From Anaerolinea sp. (GTDB lineage: Bacteria > Chloroflexota > Anaerolineae > Anaerolineales > Anaerolineaceae), in contig JARKPU010000067.1 of assembly GCA_029975055.1 (NCBI GenBank), forward strand, positions 1 through 64,000: a stretch of 64,000 bases of DNA, in the 5' to 3' direction. Below the pieces are notes generated by a model. That model worked only from the letters and a program-made list of their open reading frames with translations, had not been told where the DNA came from and did not search any database. Made by a program: the position numbers and the translations under genes. Shown piece after piece: positions 18,774 to 29,992 of this stretch. Positions within the stretch are counted from its first letter, which is position 1, and the number at the start of each line of letters is the position of its first letter.

Positions 18774-19772
18774 TCAGGATGAGCGCGCCAGATCCACCAG
18801 CAGGGCGTCCAGCTCGAGCGCGTAACCGGTTTGGCCGGTCTTCACGCCCTCGTCGATGGCCAGCAGGCGGCGGTAGATTGCTTCCAGGCGTTCCTGGCTG
18901 AAGCGCCGTGCCTGATCCATCGTTTTACGCGCCACGAACTCGTTGTGTGCCAGCCCCCTGGCAAAATCGGCCGCCGAGCCGCCTTCGGCGAGAACTTCGC
19001 GCCCCACGAGCAGCAGGCGAAACTGGCGGACGACCATGCCAAACAGGTTGAGCTCATCTTCCTCTTCCAACAACCTGTGTAGCAAGTTTAGTGCCAGGCT
19101 TGCGTTCCCTGCCGACATCGCATCCACCATCTGAAAGACATCCGCCTGCCCGTTCTGCGTCGAAAGCTCCTCCACGTCCTGGGCCTCCACCGGGCGGGCG
19201 TAGTCCACATACGTGAGCAATTTTTCGATCTCCAAGCCCGCCGCGCGCGTATCGTTGCCGAGGTGCTCCACCAGCGCCGCGGCGGCCTCGGGGGTGAACT
19301 GCCCTCCGCGGCTGCGCGCTTCTTTGCGCACCCATTCGGCCATGTTCGCCTGCGGCGGAAGCTGGCACAACTGGTAATAAGCGCGTTTGCCTGCGCTTTC
19401 CATCCAGCGGCGCAGCCAGTGATCGCGCTTGAGCGTGCGCCAGGCGCCGCGCTCGATGGAATCCTCGATCACCAGCACCAGCGCGGTCGTCTCCGGCAGG
19501 CCATCCAGCAAGGCGCGGAAGCGCTCGCGGGCCGGTTCGGAGGTGAGTCGCGCGAAGGGGTGAGTGAGCACCACCAGCCGCCGCTCGGCCAGGAAGGGCA
19601 TCGAGTTGGCGGCGCTGCGCACGGCTTCTTCGGTGGCTTCGCGCCCGTCAAGGCGCGAGGTGTTCAACTCGGCCATGGCCGGGTCGCCCATCTTCGCGGT
19701 CAGTCCCTCCAGGGTGCGCTGAATGGCAAACGTGTCGTCGCCGTGGAGGATGTAAACGGTGGGTTTTTCCAT
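18774..19772 (-). CDS. holA: DNA polymerase III delta subunit
   Basis: 332 aa, the usual length for HolA, the clamp-loader subunit that opens the beta clamp. The N-terminus VYILHGDDTFAIQRTL is the typical degenerate P-loop region, followed by FLAERRLVVL and the C-terminal helical collar domain (LALNLLHRLLEEEDELNLFGMVVRQFRLLL). It is the second gene of a minus-strand pair, 16 nt after the DUF6391 gene. Confidence 0.92.
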   Translation of the reverse strand: MEKPTVYILHGDDTFAIQRTLEGLTAKMGDPAMAELNTSRLDGREATEEAVRSAANSMPFLAERRLVVLTHPFARLTSEPARERFRALLDGLPETTALVLVIEDSIERGAWRTLKRDHWLRRWMESAGKRAYYQLCQLPPQANMAEWVRKEARSRGGQFTPEAAAALVEHLGNDTRAAGLEIEKLLTYVDYARPVEAQDVEELSTQNGQADVFQMVDAMSAGNASLALNLLHRLLEEEDELNLFGMVVRQFRLLLVGREVLAEGGSAADFARGLAHNEFVARKTMDQARRFSQERLEAIYRRLLAIDEGVKTGQTGYALELDALLVDLARSS

Positions 19773-19788
19773 GCCGGGTTCCCCGGAA

Positions 19789-20292
19789 TTAACCCGTGAG
19801 CACGCGGTGAACGGGCACGTCGCCGCGCATCGAGCGGGTGATCGAAAGCGCCCGCAGGCCGTTCAACTGCGCCAGGGTAGTCACGCGCGCCTGCAGCACC
19901 GGCCCCAGCGGCTGGGCGAAGATCGTCGCCAGCGTGACCAGTGAGACGATCACCGGCCAGCGTTCCAGCCTGGAGCGCAGCCCCCGCCCCGCGCCAAGCA
20001 TGCCCAGCCAGGCCAGAGTCCCGGCCAGGAAGCCCGCGGCCACAAAGTTGGTGCCGCAGTTGGGATGCACCGCCAGGGAGTGCTCACCGCCCTCCAGGCG
20101 TGCGGTGGCCTGTTCCACCGCGGCGCGGATGGCGTCGCTGGGCGCATCGCCCACCAGCCAGAAGCCGCGCGCGTCGGAATAACCGGCCATGCGCAGGTTC
20201 GGGATAGACTGGGCCAGTACCTGTAAAGTGGCGTGCTCGAGGGCGTGGTTGCGCCGCACGCGCGAAATCGGCTCCCAATCGAGGATCGACAT
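19789..20292 (-). CDS. DUF6391 membrane protein
   Basis: 167 aa. The N-terminal RRNHALEHATLQVL motif is characteristic of DUF6391. A central HPNCGTNF motif precedes two membrane segments (about 95-112 and 122-140). The start has GGAGG six bases upstream, and a TATAAT-type box lies at 20319-20324 on the minus strand. The conserved His/Glu/Cys residues suggest metal binding, but no function is established. It is probably co-transcribed with holA. Confidence 0.7.
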   Translation of the reverse strand: MSILDWEPISRVRRNHALEHATLQVLAQSIPNLRMAGYSDARGFWLVGDAPSDAIRAAVEQATARLEGGEHSLAVHPNCGTNFVAAGFLAGTLAWLGMLGAGRGLRSRLERWPVIVSLVTLATIFAQPLGPVLQARVTTLAQLNGLRALSITRSMRGDVPVHRVLTG

Positions 20293-20408
20293 GCTGCCTC
20301 CGTTATTCGATAGGCCTCATTATAACGGCGATAAAAAATCCGCAGGCGAAGACAAGGAGAAATGAGTCAACGAGATGAGGGGTCAACGAGGAATGAAAAG
20401 GATGCATT

Positions 20409-20474
20409 TCTCATCGTCTCATTTTCTCATCGTCTCATTTTCTCATCCTCTCATCATCTCTTCTTCTCCTCATC
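20409..20474. repeat. TCTCATC-rich simple repeat
   Basis: Tandem 16-mers TCTCATCGTCTCATTT twice, then decayed versions. Related TCTCATC tracts lie near 4590-4620 and 39570-39610. Confidence 0.6.
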
Positions 20475-20481
20475 TCGTCCG

Positions 20482-21777
20482 TCACTCCGACATGAGCGCC
20501 GCCCGCTCGGTGAGGTCCGGTTGAGCCGTCTGGCGGAAGCGCGAGACATCGATGCGCCCCAGCAGCACCAGCGAAAGCGCCAACAGCAGCGCCTGGACGA
20601 TGAACACCCCCACATAACCCGTGAGCGCATGCCCGGCGAGCGCCGCCAGCCCGTCGCGCAGCACCCCGGCCATCAGCGTCCCAACCAGCCGCGCAAACGC
20701 ATCCGCCACGCCCCACGCGCCGATGAACAGCCCCACCCGCGCAGTGGTCATATCCAGCATCAGCGAAAGGTTCGAGACGGTCGAAAGCCCCGTGCCAAGC
20801 CCCAAGAGCACCACCCCCGCGTAAAAGACGCCGCGCATCCCAGCCGGGCCTGAAGCGGCGATGAGCGCAAAGCCCAGGATGGCCCCCAGCGCGCCAAAGA
20901 AAGCCACCCGCTTCTTCGTCAGGCGGCTCTCCAGGTATGAGGCCGCCAGCAGCGCCGCCAGCACGCACCCGCCCCAAATGGAAGTGATGCGCGTCGTCTG
21001 GTCCACGCGCAGCCCAAACGCCTCTCCGGCGTAAGGCTCGAGGAGCACATCCTGCCCGAGGATGGCCGCCAGCAGGATGATCAGGTAAACGAAAAACTGG
21101 CGCGCCTCGGGGTTGGCCAGCACCCCGCGGATGAGCACCTGCCAGGTCTTTCGCGGGGCCGCGCCCGCCCCCGTGGGGGCGCTCGGCGGCTCCAGAGCCA
21201 GCAGCCCCAGCCCGCCCAGCCCCAGCGCCGCCAGGGCCACGAACTCGAAGGCCGTTTTGAGCGCCGCCGGCGAGTACTCGCGCAGCAGGTGGCTCAGCCC
21301 GGCGGCGGTGACGATGATCCCGGCGATCATCACGAACCACATCACCCCCACCGTGCGCGAACGGCCTTTCTCGCCCGAAAGCTCGGAGGCCAGCGAGAGG
21401 TAAGCCACGCTGGCCACGTTGAAGCCCATCCCCCAGCAGGCAAACACCAACAGGCTCAGCAGCAGGCCCGCCGCCGGTTGGGTTGGGATCAGATACACCA
21501 CCTGGGGGGCCAGCGCCACCCCGCCCGCGCACAGCAGCAACCCTAGCAGGATGTAGGGCGAGCGTCTGCGCCCGAAGACGGGGTGCCGGTCGGAATACGA
21601 GCCGATCAGCACCTGGATGGGCGAGAAGATATAGGGCAGCGAGGCCAGAACGGCCACCAGGGCCGCCGAGATGGCCAGCTCTTTGATCATCACCCGGTTG
21701 AGGGTGCTGTTGATCGGCACGAGCGTCATCGCCACGGCCATGTGAATCAATGCCAGTTGGATGCGTTTACGGAGCAT
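20482..21777 (-). CDS. PucC/BCD-family MFS transporter
   Basis: 431 aa from ATG 21777, which lies six bases after a TATACT box (the frame is open to 21795). Twelve hydrophobic segments are predicted. The N-terminal LIHMAVAMTLVPINSTLNRVMIKEL and SDRHPVFGRRRSPYIL loop match the BCD/PucC branch of the major facilitator superfamily. In phototrophs relatives assist light-harvesting complex assembly or bacteriochlorophyll handling. No photosynthesis gene is present here, so the substrate is unknown; a tetrapyrrole is only a guess. Confidence 0.78.
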   Translation of the reverse strand: MLRKRIQLALIHMAVAMTLVPINSTLNRVMIKELAISAALVAVLASLPYIFSPIQVLIGSYSDRHPVFGRRRSPYILLGLLLCAGGVALAPQVVYLIPTQPAAGLLLSLLVFACWGMGFNVASVAYLSLASELSGEKGRSRTVGVMWFVMIAGIIVTAAGLSHLLREYSPAALKTAFEFVALAALGLGGLGLLALEPPSAPTGAGAAPRKTWQVLIRGVLANPEARQFFVYLIILLAAILGQDVLLEPYAGEAFGLRVDQTTRITSIWGGCVLAALLAASYLESRLTKKRVAFFGALGAILGFALIAASGPAGMRGVFYAGVVLLGLGTGLSTVSNLSLMLDMTTARVGLFIGAWGVADAFARLVGTLMAGVLRDGLAALAGHALTGYVGVFIVQALLLALSLVLLGRIDVSRFRQTAQPDLTERAALMSE

Positions 21778-21789
21778 GCCGCAAGTATA
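21777..21789 (-). promoter_or_regulatory. -10 box for a leaderless start
   Basis: Minus strand TATACT (21789-21784), six bases, then ATG at 21777. Confidence 0.55.
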
Positions 21790-21859
21790 AAACATGCGGG
21801 CATGAATTTCAAAACCGGTTACGGCGGCGCAGGCAGCCTGTCCAATGTTGAAGGGCAGG

Positions 21860-23263
21860 TCAGGCCCGGCCCTCCACCAGCAGCGCCATGCTCAGCGCTT
21901 CGCGCAGCGAGCGCGCCTCAATAATCTGCAGCCCGTCGGGCCAGGGCTCGCCGCCGCGGTGCAGTCTGCGCGGCACAACGGCCTGCTTGAATCCCAGCTT
22001 GGCCGCCTCGCGCAGCCGCGCGCTCATCTGCCCCACCATGCGAAGCTCGCCCGAAAGCCCCACCTCGCCGATCAGCACGCTGTCGGCCTTCACCGGGGCG
22101 TCCTTCATCGAGGAGGCAATCGCCGCGGCCACGGCCAGGTCGGCTGCCGGTTCGGTGATGCGCATGCCGCCGATCACGTTGACAAAAACATCCTGCTCGG
22201 CCAGGTGCAGCCCCAGCCGCCGCGTGAGCACCGCGGTGATCAGCAGCAGGCGGTTGATATCGATGCCGTTGGGCGTGCGGCGCGGGTTGCCCAGGCTGGT
22301 GGGGCTGGTGAGGCCCTGCACCTCCACCAGCAGCGGGCGCGTGCCTTCCATCGTCACGGCAATGGCCGACCCCGCCACGTTGATCATGCGCTCGGCCAGG
22401 AAGGCCTCCGAGGGGTTGGTCACCTCGGCCATGCCCTGCTCGCGCATCTCGAACACGCCCACCTCGCTGGTGGCCCCGAAGCGGTTCTTCACCGAGCGCA
22501 GCAGCCGGTAGGCCTGGAAGCGGTCGCCCTCCAGGTAGAGGACGGTATCCACGATATGCTCGAGCACGCGCGGCCCGGCAATGACGCCTTCTTTGGTGAC
22601 ATGCCCGATGACGAAGACGGAGATCGCCGAAGCCTTGGCCAGGTCGCGCAATCGGCTGGAACACTCGCGCACCTGTGAGACCGACCCGGCTGAAGAATCC
22701 ATTTCCGGGATGTACACGGTCTGGATCGAGTCCACCACCAGCAATTCGGGCTGGAGGGCGCGCGTGTGTTCGAGGATCGTCTCCAGGTTGGTCTCGGTGA
22801 CGAGGTACAGCCCGGCGGGCAGCGCGCCGCCTTGCAGCAGGCGCGTGGCGCGCATCTTCACCTGCCGCTCCGATTCCTCGCCCGAGACGTAGAGCACCTT
22901 GCGCGCCGAGGCCATTTCGAGGGCAATCTGCAGCATCAGCGTGGATTTGCCGATCCCGGGGTCGCCCCCCACCAGCACGATCGAGCCGGGGACGATGCCG
23001 CCGCCCAGCACGCGCGCGAACTCACCGATCGGCACAGCCAGGCGCGCTTCGCTCTCGCCCTCGATCTCATCCAGCTTGCGCGGGCGGCTGGCGCCGCTCA
23101 GCCCGGCTTGCGCCCGAGCAGGGGTGTGCGCGGCGGAGGGTGGCGGAGAGACGATCTCCTCCACCATGCTGTTCCAGGCCCCGCATTGCGGGCAGCGCCC
23201 CATCGGGCGCGGGGCGGCCCGCCCGCAGGATTGGCAGACATAGCGGGTTTGAATCTTTGCCAT
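21860..23263 (-). CDS. radA: DNA repair protein RadA
   Basis: 467 aa from ATG 23263. The N-terminal zinc finger is CQSCG...CPQCG, the RecA-like ATPase has Walker A GGDPGIGKSTL, and the RadA-specific motif is KNRFGATSEVGVF. The C-terminal domain is Lon-protease-like. RadA drives branch migration of recombination intermediates. The start is set by a TATAAT box seven bases upstream; the longer frame to 23287 would begin inside the promoter. Confidence 0.95.
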   Translation of the reverse strand: MAKIQTRYVCQSCGRAAPRPMGRCPQCGAWNSMVEEIVSPPPSAAHTPARAQAGLSGASRPRKLDEIEGESEARLAVPIGEFARVLGGGIVPGSIVLVGGDPGIGKSTLMLQIALEMASARKVLYVSGEESERQVKMRATRLLQGGALPAGLYLVTETNLETILEHTRALQPELLVVDSIQTVYIPEMDSSAGSVSQVRECSSRLRDLAKASAISVFVIGHVTKEGVIAGPRVLEHIVDTVLYLEGDRFQAYRLLRSVKNRFGATSEVGVFEMREQGMAEVTNPSEAFLAERMINVAGSAIAVTMEGTRPLLVEVQGLTSPTSLGNPRRTPNGIDINRLLLITAVLTRRLGLHLAEQDVFVNVIGGMRITEPAADLAVAAAIASSMKDAPVKADSVLIGEVGLSGELRMVGQMSARLREAAKLGFKQAVVPRRLHRGGEPWPDGLQIIEARSLREALSMALLVEGRA

Positions 23264-23276
23264 ATGTTCTATTATA
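23263..23276 (-). promoter_or_regulatory. -10 box for a leaderless start (radA)
   Basis: Minus strand TATAAT (23276-23271), seven bases, ATG at 23263, no Shine-Dalgarno. Confidence 0.55.
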
Positions 23277-23392
23277 CAGCCGAACAAGAGGAATCAACCA
23301 AGAAGACGAAAAGCAGCAAAATTCTCACGATGGATGATTCAAAAACCTTCGCGACCTTCGCGTTCTCTCTTCTCCGTGCTTGCCTTTCCCTT

Positions 23393-25726
23393 CTACTCCC
23401 CCAGCATCTTGAGGAACTCATCCACAATGCGCGGGTCGAAGTGAGTGCCTTTCTGATCGATCAAATACTTCTTCGCCTCCGCCGCCGACCAGGCCGGCTT
23501 GTACGGGCGGTAGTGCGTCAGCGCATCGAAGACATCCACCACGGCGAAGATCCGCGCCGGCAGGGGGATCTGCTCGCCCCGCAGCCCTTCCGGGTATCCC
23601 GATCCATCCCACTTCTCGTGATGGCTGAACGGGATGGCAATGCTCGCCCGCAGGTAGTCGATGTCCTCCAGCAGCGCCCGGCCAAATTCGGCGTGCTGGC
23701 GCATCGTCACCCATTCGTCCGGGCTTAACCGGCCCGGCTTGAGCAGGATCTCGTCCGGCACGCCCATCTTGCCGATGTCGTGCAGCAGCGCCCCCCGCCG
23801 GATGTTCGCCAGGTCATCCCCTTCGATGCCCAGGCGCGCCGCCAGCTCCACCGTCTGTTCCACCACCCTCCGGCTGTGGTCGGCCGTTTCGCGCTCGCGC
23901 AATTCCAAGGCGCGCGCCCAGCCGCGCAGCGTGGCTTCATACGCCTGTTCCAGGAGTGCGTGCGCCTCGCGCAGCTCGATCTCCGCCCGGATGCGCTCGG
24001 TGATCTCGCGCGTGATCGAGAGGATGCACTTCTCGCCGTTGATGACAATGACCTTGGCAGACATCAGGCCAATTGCGATATCGCCGTTCTTGCGCACGAA
24101 GCGCGCCTCCAGGTTCGATACCTCGCCGGTTTCCTGCAAACCCTTCACCAGGCGGGCGCGGTCCTCCGGGTTCTGCCAGATGTTCAACTCCAGCGACGAT
24201 TTACCGATCACATCCTCGCGCTCGTAGCCCATGATCCTGGTGAAGCCCTGGTTGATATCGATATACACACCGTCGGCCATGCGGTTGATGTTGACCGAGT
24301 CCGGCGAGGTGACGAAGGCGGTCGAGAATTTCTCCTCCGAAAAGCGCAGCGCCTCGGCCGCCCGGATGCGCTCGGTGACATCGGCAAACAGGGCCACCAT
24401 CATGCCGGGTGAAGTCTGGAAGGCGTGCACCTCATAGGCCCCCTGCACCTGCCCGTCGGCGTAATCCACATGGTTATCGTCCCAAACCCCGCCGTGGAGC
24501 GCGATCTCCAGGTAACGGTCGGGGATGCCTGTATCCTTCAGGCTGGGGAAAGCCTCCAAAATCGGCTTCCCAAGGTGCGCGGCGTGGTGAATGTTCAAGA
24601 TCCGGTCGGCCGCAGGGTTGAAACCGCTGAAGATCAGGCTGCCGTCTTCCCCCAGGGTGTACATATGAATGCCGAGCGGCAGCGCCTCGATGATGTTGCG
24701 GAATTTCTGCTCCGACTCGAGCAGTTTAGACTCGATCTCCTTCTGGCGGGTGATGTCGCGGCTGGCAATCACAAACCCGGTCAGGTTGTCCTCTTCGTCA
24801 TAGAGCGGCGTGCCCGAAATTTCTACAAAGATGTAATGCCCGTCCACATGGCGGGCGCGCATCGTCACCCGGCCCGGCCGGCGCGAGGCCGCCACCCGCT
24901 CCGCCTCTGCTTTTATCAGCGGGAGGTCATCCGGGTGCGCAAGGTTAAACGCATTCGTCCCCAAGAGCGCCTGCAAGTCATACCCCAAACTGGCCTGGTA
25001 CGAAGGTGAGGCGTATCGCAGCACGCCGTTGGGGTCGATCTCCGCCACCAGGTCGGTCGTGTTTTCGGCCAGGCGGCGCAGCTGCGCCCCCTGCTCGAGC
25101 AGTCGTTCCTCGGCCTGTTCGCGCCGCCTGATCTCCTGCTTGAGCGAGTCGTTAATGGCCACCTGCGCCGCCAGGATTCGCTCCAGGCGCAAATACGTGT
25201 ACCGTTCGAGCAGCGCCACGCCGGTGAGCGCGGCGGTGAAGGTGATCACATACGAGAGAGCGTCGGCAGAAAACCCATCGACGCGCAGCCCCAAGATGGT
25301 GTACGCCGCCGCACTGACAGCCACCATCCCAAAACTCGCCCGGCTGTGGATCAGCATCCCGGCCAGCCAGACGGCCAGGGCATAAAACAGGGCGAAGATG
25401 GTGATGAACCCTGCCTCCCACGAACTGTAAACCCCCAGGCTGAAGCACATCGCCACCGGCAGATACCCCGCCCAGGCCCAGCGCCCGCGCTTTACCGCCA
25501 GCCAGGCCGGCAGGATAACCGCCACCAGGATGTAAATGGGCAGCGTATCCATGAAGGAAAAGGCGCCCAGTAGCGTGGCGGCGCCGATGAGCAGGGCTGA
25601 TACGATGATCACCACCCCCATCAGGCCGATCACATCCCCCGTCCACTGCACGCGCAGCCGGCGCCAATCCGTCGTGGGGATTCCTGGTAAAAATGACGTG
25701 GATGAAGTTGACGATGGCTCGCTCAT
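23393..25726 (-). CDS. membrane PAS-PAS-PAS HD-GYP signalling protein
   Basis: 777 aa from ATG 25726 (MSEPSS), with GGAG six bases upstream; upstream in-frame codons look non-coding. Residues 25-185 carry about six membrane segments, then a coiled coil. Three PAS domains follow: DLVAEIDPNGVLRYASPSYQ, FRNIIEALPLGIHMY and FVTSPDSVNINRMADGVY. The C-terminal HD-GYP domain shows LLHDIGKMGVPDEILLKPG and HHEKWDGSGYPEGL, the metal and GYP signatures of a cyclic-di-GMP phosphodiesterase. It probably degrades c-di-GMP in response to signals read by the PAS domains. A TATACT box near 25873-25878 may be its promoter. Confidence 0.88.
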   Translation of the reverse strand: MSEPSSTSSTSFLPGIPTTDWRRLRVQWTGDVIGLMGVVIIVSALLIGAATLLGAFSFMDTLPIYILVAVILPAWLAVKRGRWAWAGYLPVAMCFSLGVYSSWEAGFITIFALFYALAVWLAGMLIHSRASFGMVAVSAAAYTILGLRVDGFSADALSYVITFTAALTGVALLERYTYLRLERILAAQVAINDSLKQEIRRREQAEERLLEQGAQLRRLAENTTDLVAEIDPNGVLRYASPSYQASLGYDLQALLGTNAFNLAHPDDLPLIKAEAERVAASRRPGRVTMRARHVDGHYIFVEISGTPLYDEEDNLTGFVIASRDITRQKEIESKLLESEQKFRNIIEALPLGIHMYTLGEDGSLIFSGFNPAADRILNIHHAAHLGKPILEAFPSLKDTGIPDRYLEIALHGGVWDDNHVDYADGQVQGAYEVHAFQTSPGMMVALFADVTERIRAAEALRFSEEKFSTAFVTSPDSVNINRMADGVYIDINQGFTRIMGYEREDVIGKSSLELNIWQNPEDRARLVKGLQETGEVSNLEARFVRKNGDIAIGLMSAKVIVINGEKCILSITREITERIRAEIELREAHALLEQAYEATLRGWARALELRERETADHSRRVVEQTVELAARLGIEGDDLANIRRGALLHDIGKMGVPDEILLKPGRLSPDEWVTMRQHAEFGRALLEDIDYLRASIAIPFSHHEKWDGSGYPEGLRGEQIPLPARIFAVVDVFDALTHYRPYKPAWSAAEAKKYLIDQKGTHFDPRIVDEFLKMLGE

Positions 25727-25880
25727 GCGCATCTCCGGCAAAACACAACCGCCCGCAGGCCAGGAAGCACCGACAGACCGGCTGTCATGTGTTGGTACGA
25801 CCGTTGAATCCCTAAGCCAATCCCTTAATGAATGTAATCCCCGCCAGGCTGAGCAACTCGATTGGTTATTTAGTATAAAC

Positions 25881-25908
25881 AAAATCGCGGGCGTCTGCCC
25901 GCGATTTT
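25881..25908 (-). terminator. clpC terminator
   Basis: Perfect 12-bp stem AAAATCGCGGGC / GCCCGCGATTTT with a 4-nt loop. On the minus strand it is followed by TTTTGTTT, and it begins 14 nt past the clpC stop. Confidence 0.85.
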
Positions 25909-25922
25909 GGCTTACAACATCC

Positions 25923-28451
<2,529 letters not shown>

Positions 28452-28649
28452 AAATATCCTCTCCTCAAACCGACAACCACCACCTGCCCCGGGAAGAGTC
28501 TACCGGTTATGCGGCCAGGGGCTGATCAGAACAGGGAAGCCGGCCGGAACCCACCCGCCGCGTGTTGCAACCCCGCGGCCGGCGTCGGCGATGAGCGGCT
28601 CCGGCTCGGGCGCTTCCCGATGAATCACGATAGTAAAGGTCTGAATCTG

Positions 28650-28677
28650 ATTCTACCATTTTACGGGACTTTGTCGA
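28650..28677 (-). promoter_or_regulatory. probable clpC promoter
   Basis: Minus strand: TCGACA (28677-28672), 16 bases, TAGAAT (28655-28650). It implies a leader of about 190 nt before clpC. Confidence 0.4.
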
Positions 28678-28717
28678 GTCACCCTTTCTGGGGATATATG
28701 GTTAACCCTGCCCGATT

Positions 28718-28803
28718 CCGTAGGCGCGGGGCTCCTCCCCGCGTCCTAGTCCTCCGCGCCCACGATTCGCGCCGGGCTCCTCCCCGCGTCTTCGCGCCTA
28801 CGG
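28718..28803. repeat. composite palindrome with two internal GGGCTCCTCCCCGCGTC units
   Basis: Outer arms CCGTAGGCGCG (28718-28728) and CGCGCCTACGG (28793-28803) are perfectly complementary. Inside, GGGCTCCTCCCCGCGTC occurs twice, about 49 bp apart, each unit being partly self-complementary. Confidence 0.7.
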
Positions 28804-28909
28804 GTCTGCTCGCTTACTCACATGATTCACCCAAAACCGTATCCCGGCCGCCCCGGCGCGGTTATAATTCGTAGATATTTTGCCTCCCTGCGAGAGCTCT
28901 CACGCACCT

Positions 28910-29848
28910 ATGCCCAACCACACAACCAAACTTATCTTCAACCCGATCGCCAACCTGGGCCGTTCCTGGCCCATCGCCTCCTCCCTGCGCCCGCTGCTCA
29001 CCGAGCTGGGCGGCGCCGACTGGACCGGAACCGTTTACCCCACCCACGCCGCCGAACTGGCCCGCAAGGCCGGTGAAGAAGGCTACGAGCGCGTGATCGT
29101 CATGGGCGGCGACGGCACCGTCCACGAAGCCGTCAACGGCCTGATGCAGCTGCCCCCCGAGCGCCGCCCCGTGCTGGCCATCGTCCCGGTCGGCACCGGC
29201 AACGACTTCGCCAACAGCCTGGGCATCGCGCGCATCCCCGAAGACGCCCTGCGCCAGGCCTTCAACGGGCCCGTTCACCAGGTGGATGTGGCGCACGTTG
29301 AAGACAACCGCGGCTACGGCGAATACTGGGTCAACACCCTGGGCATCGGCTTCGACGCGGTCATCAACATCCGCTCGCGCAAGATCGTCCTCTTCCAAGG
29401 CTTTGCCGTCTATTTTTGGGCCATGATGCAGGCCCTGGCGGTGGATTACACCCCCTTCAAGGCCTCCATCCACACCGACCAGGGTGATTGGGAAGAACCG
29501 CTGCTCATGATGGTGCTGTGCAACGGGCGGCGCGAAGGCGGCGGGTTCAACATCGCGCCCCAGGCCAGCCAGCAGGATAACTGGCTCGATTTCGTCTCCG
29601 TGCCGGTCATCCGCCGCTTGCGCATGCTGCTCACCGTGCCCTATTTCCTCAAGGGCACGCACGGCAGCCTCTCTTACGTGCGCACCGGCAGGCTGCGCAG
29701 CCTCGAGCTGCGCTCGGACCGTCCGCTTTACATCCACTCCGACGGCGAAATCTACGCCGGGCTGCACTCCACCGTCAACCACCTCAAGTTCGAGACGTGC
29801 CCCGGCGCCATCCGTGCGGTGGCTCCCGGTTTTGGCCCCTCCGCCTGA
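28910..29848 (+). CDS. diacylglycerol/lipid kinase, YegS/DgkB family
   Basis: 312 aa from ATG 28910. The catalytic-domain motif VIVMGGDGTVHEAVNGL and the loop VPVGTGNDFANSLG are diagnostic of the DAGK family, and a C-terminal LELRSDRPLYIHSDGEI motif fits. It probably phosphorylates diacylglycerol or another lipid at the membrane. The upstream TTG at 28880 would extend it by ten residues but has no ribosome site. No clear Shine-Dalgarno precedes 28910 either, so the start is moderately certain. Confidence 0.87.
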   Translation: MPNHTTKLIFNPIANLGRSWPIASSLRPLLTELGGADWTGTVYPTHAAELARKAGEEGYERVIVMGGDGTVHEAVNGLMQLPPERRPVLAIVPVGTGNDFANSLGIARIPEDALRQAFNGPVHQVDVAHVEDNRGYGEYWVNTLGIGFDAVINIRSRKIVLFQGFAVYFWAMMQALAVDYTPFKASIHTDQGDWEEPLLMMVLCNGRREGGGFNIAPQASQQDNWLDFVSVPVIRRLRMLLTVPYFLKGTHGSLSYVRTGRLRSLELRSDRPLYIHSDGEIYAGLHSTVNHLKFETCPGAIRAVAPGFGPSA

Positions 29849-29979
29849 GGCGCGCCTGGAGGGGTCTCTCGACCGCCTTTCGAACGCCCCCGCCCTGGTA
29901 AAGCAAAGCGCGGGGGCGCCCGGCGCTGCATCCACCCCGGCCCCACGGCGAATTTTCCGCCGTTTAGCCAACTCACATT

Positions 29980-29992
29980 TATAATTCAGGTA
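29980..29992 (+). promoter_or_regulatory. -10 box for a leaderless start
   Basis: TATAAT at 29980-29985, six bases, ATG at 29992. Confidence 0.6.

Larger units (their letters stand above)
28452..28909. other. 458-bp intergenic region between divergent clpC and lipid kinase
   Basis: Contains no convincing gene. From left to right it holds the long clpC leader, a clpC promoter candidate, a composite palindrome (28718-28803), and a TATAAT (28863-28868) that should start the lipid-kinase transcript with a leader of about 35 nt. Confidence 0.6.
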
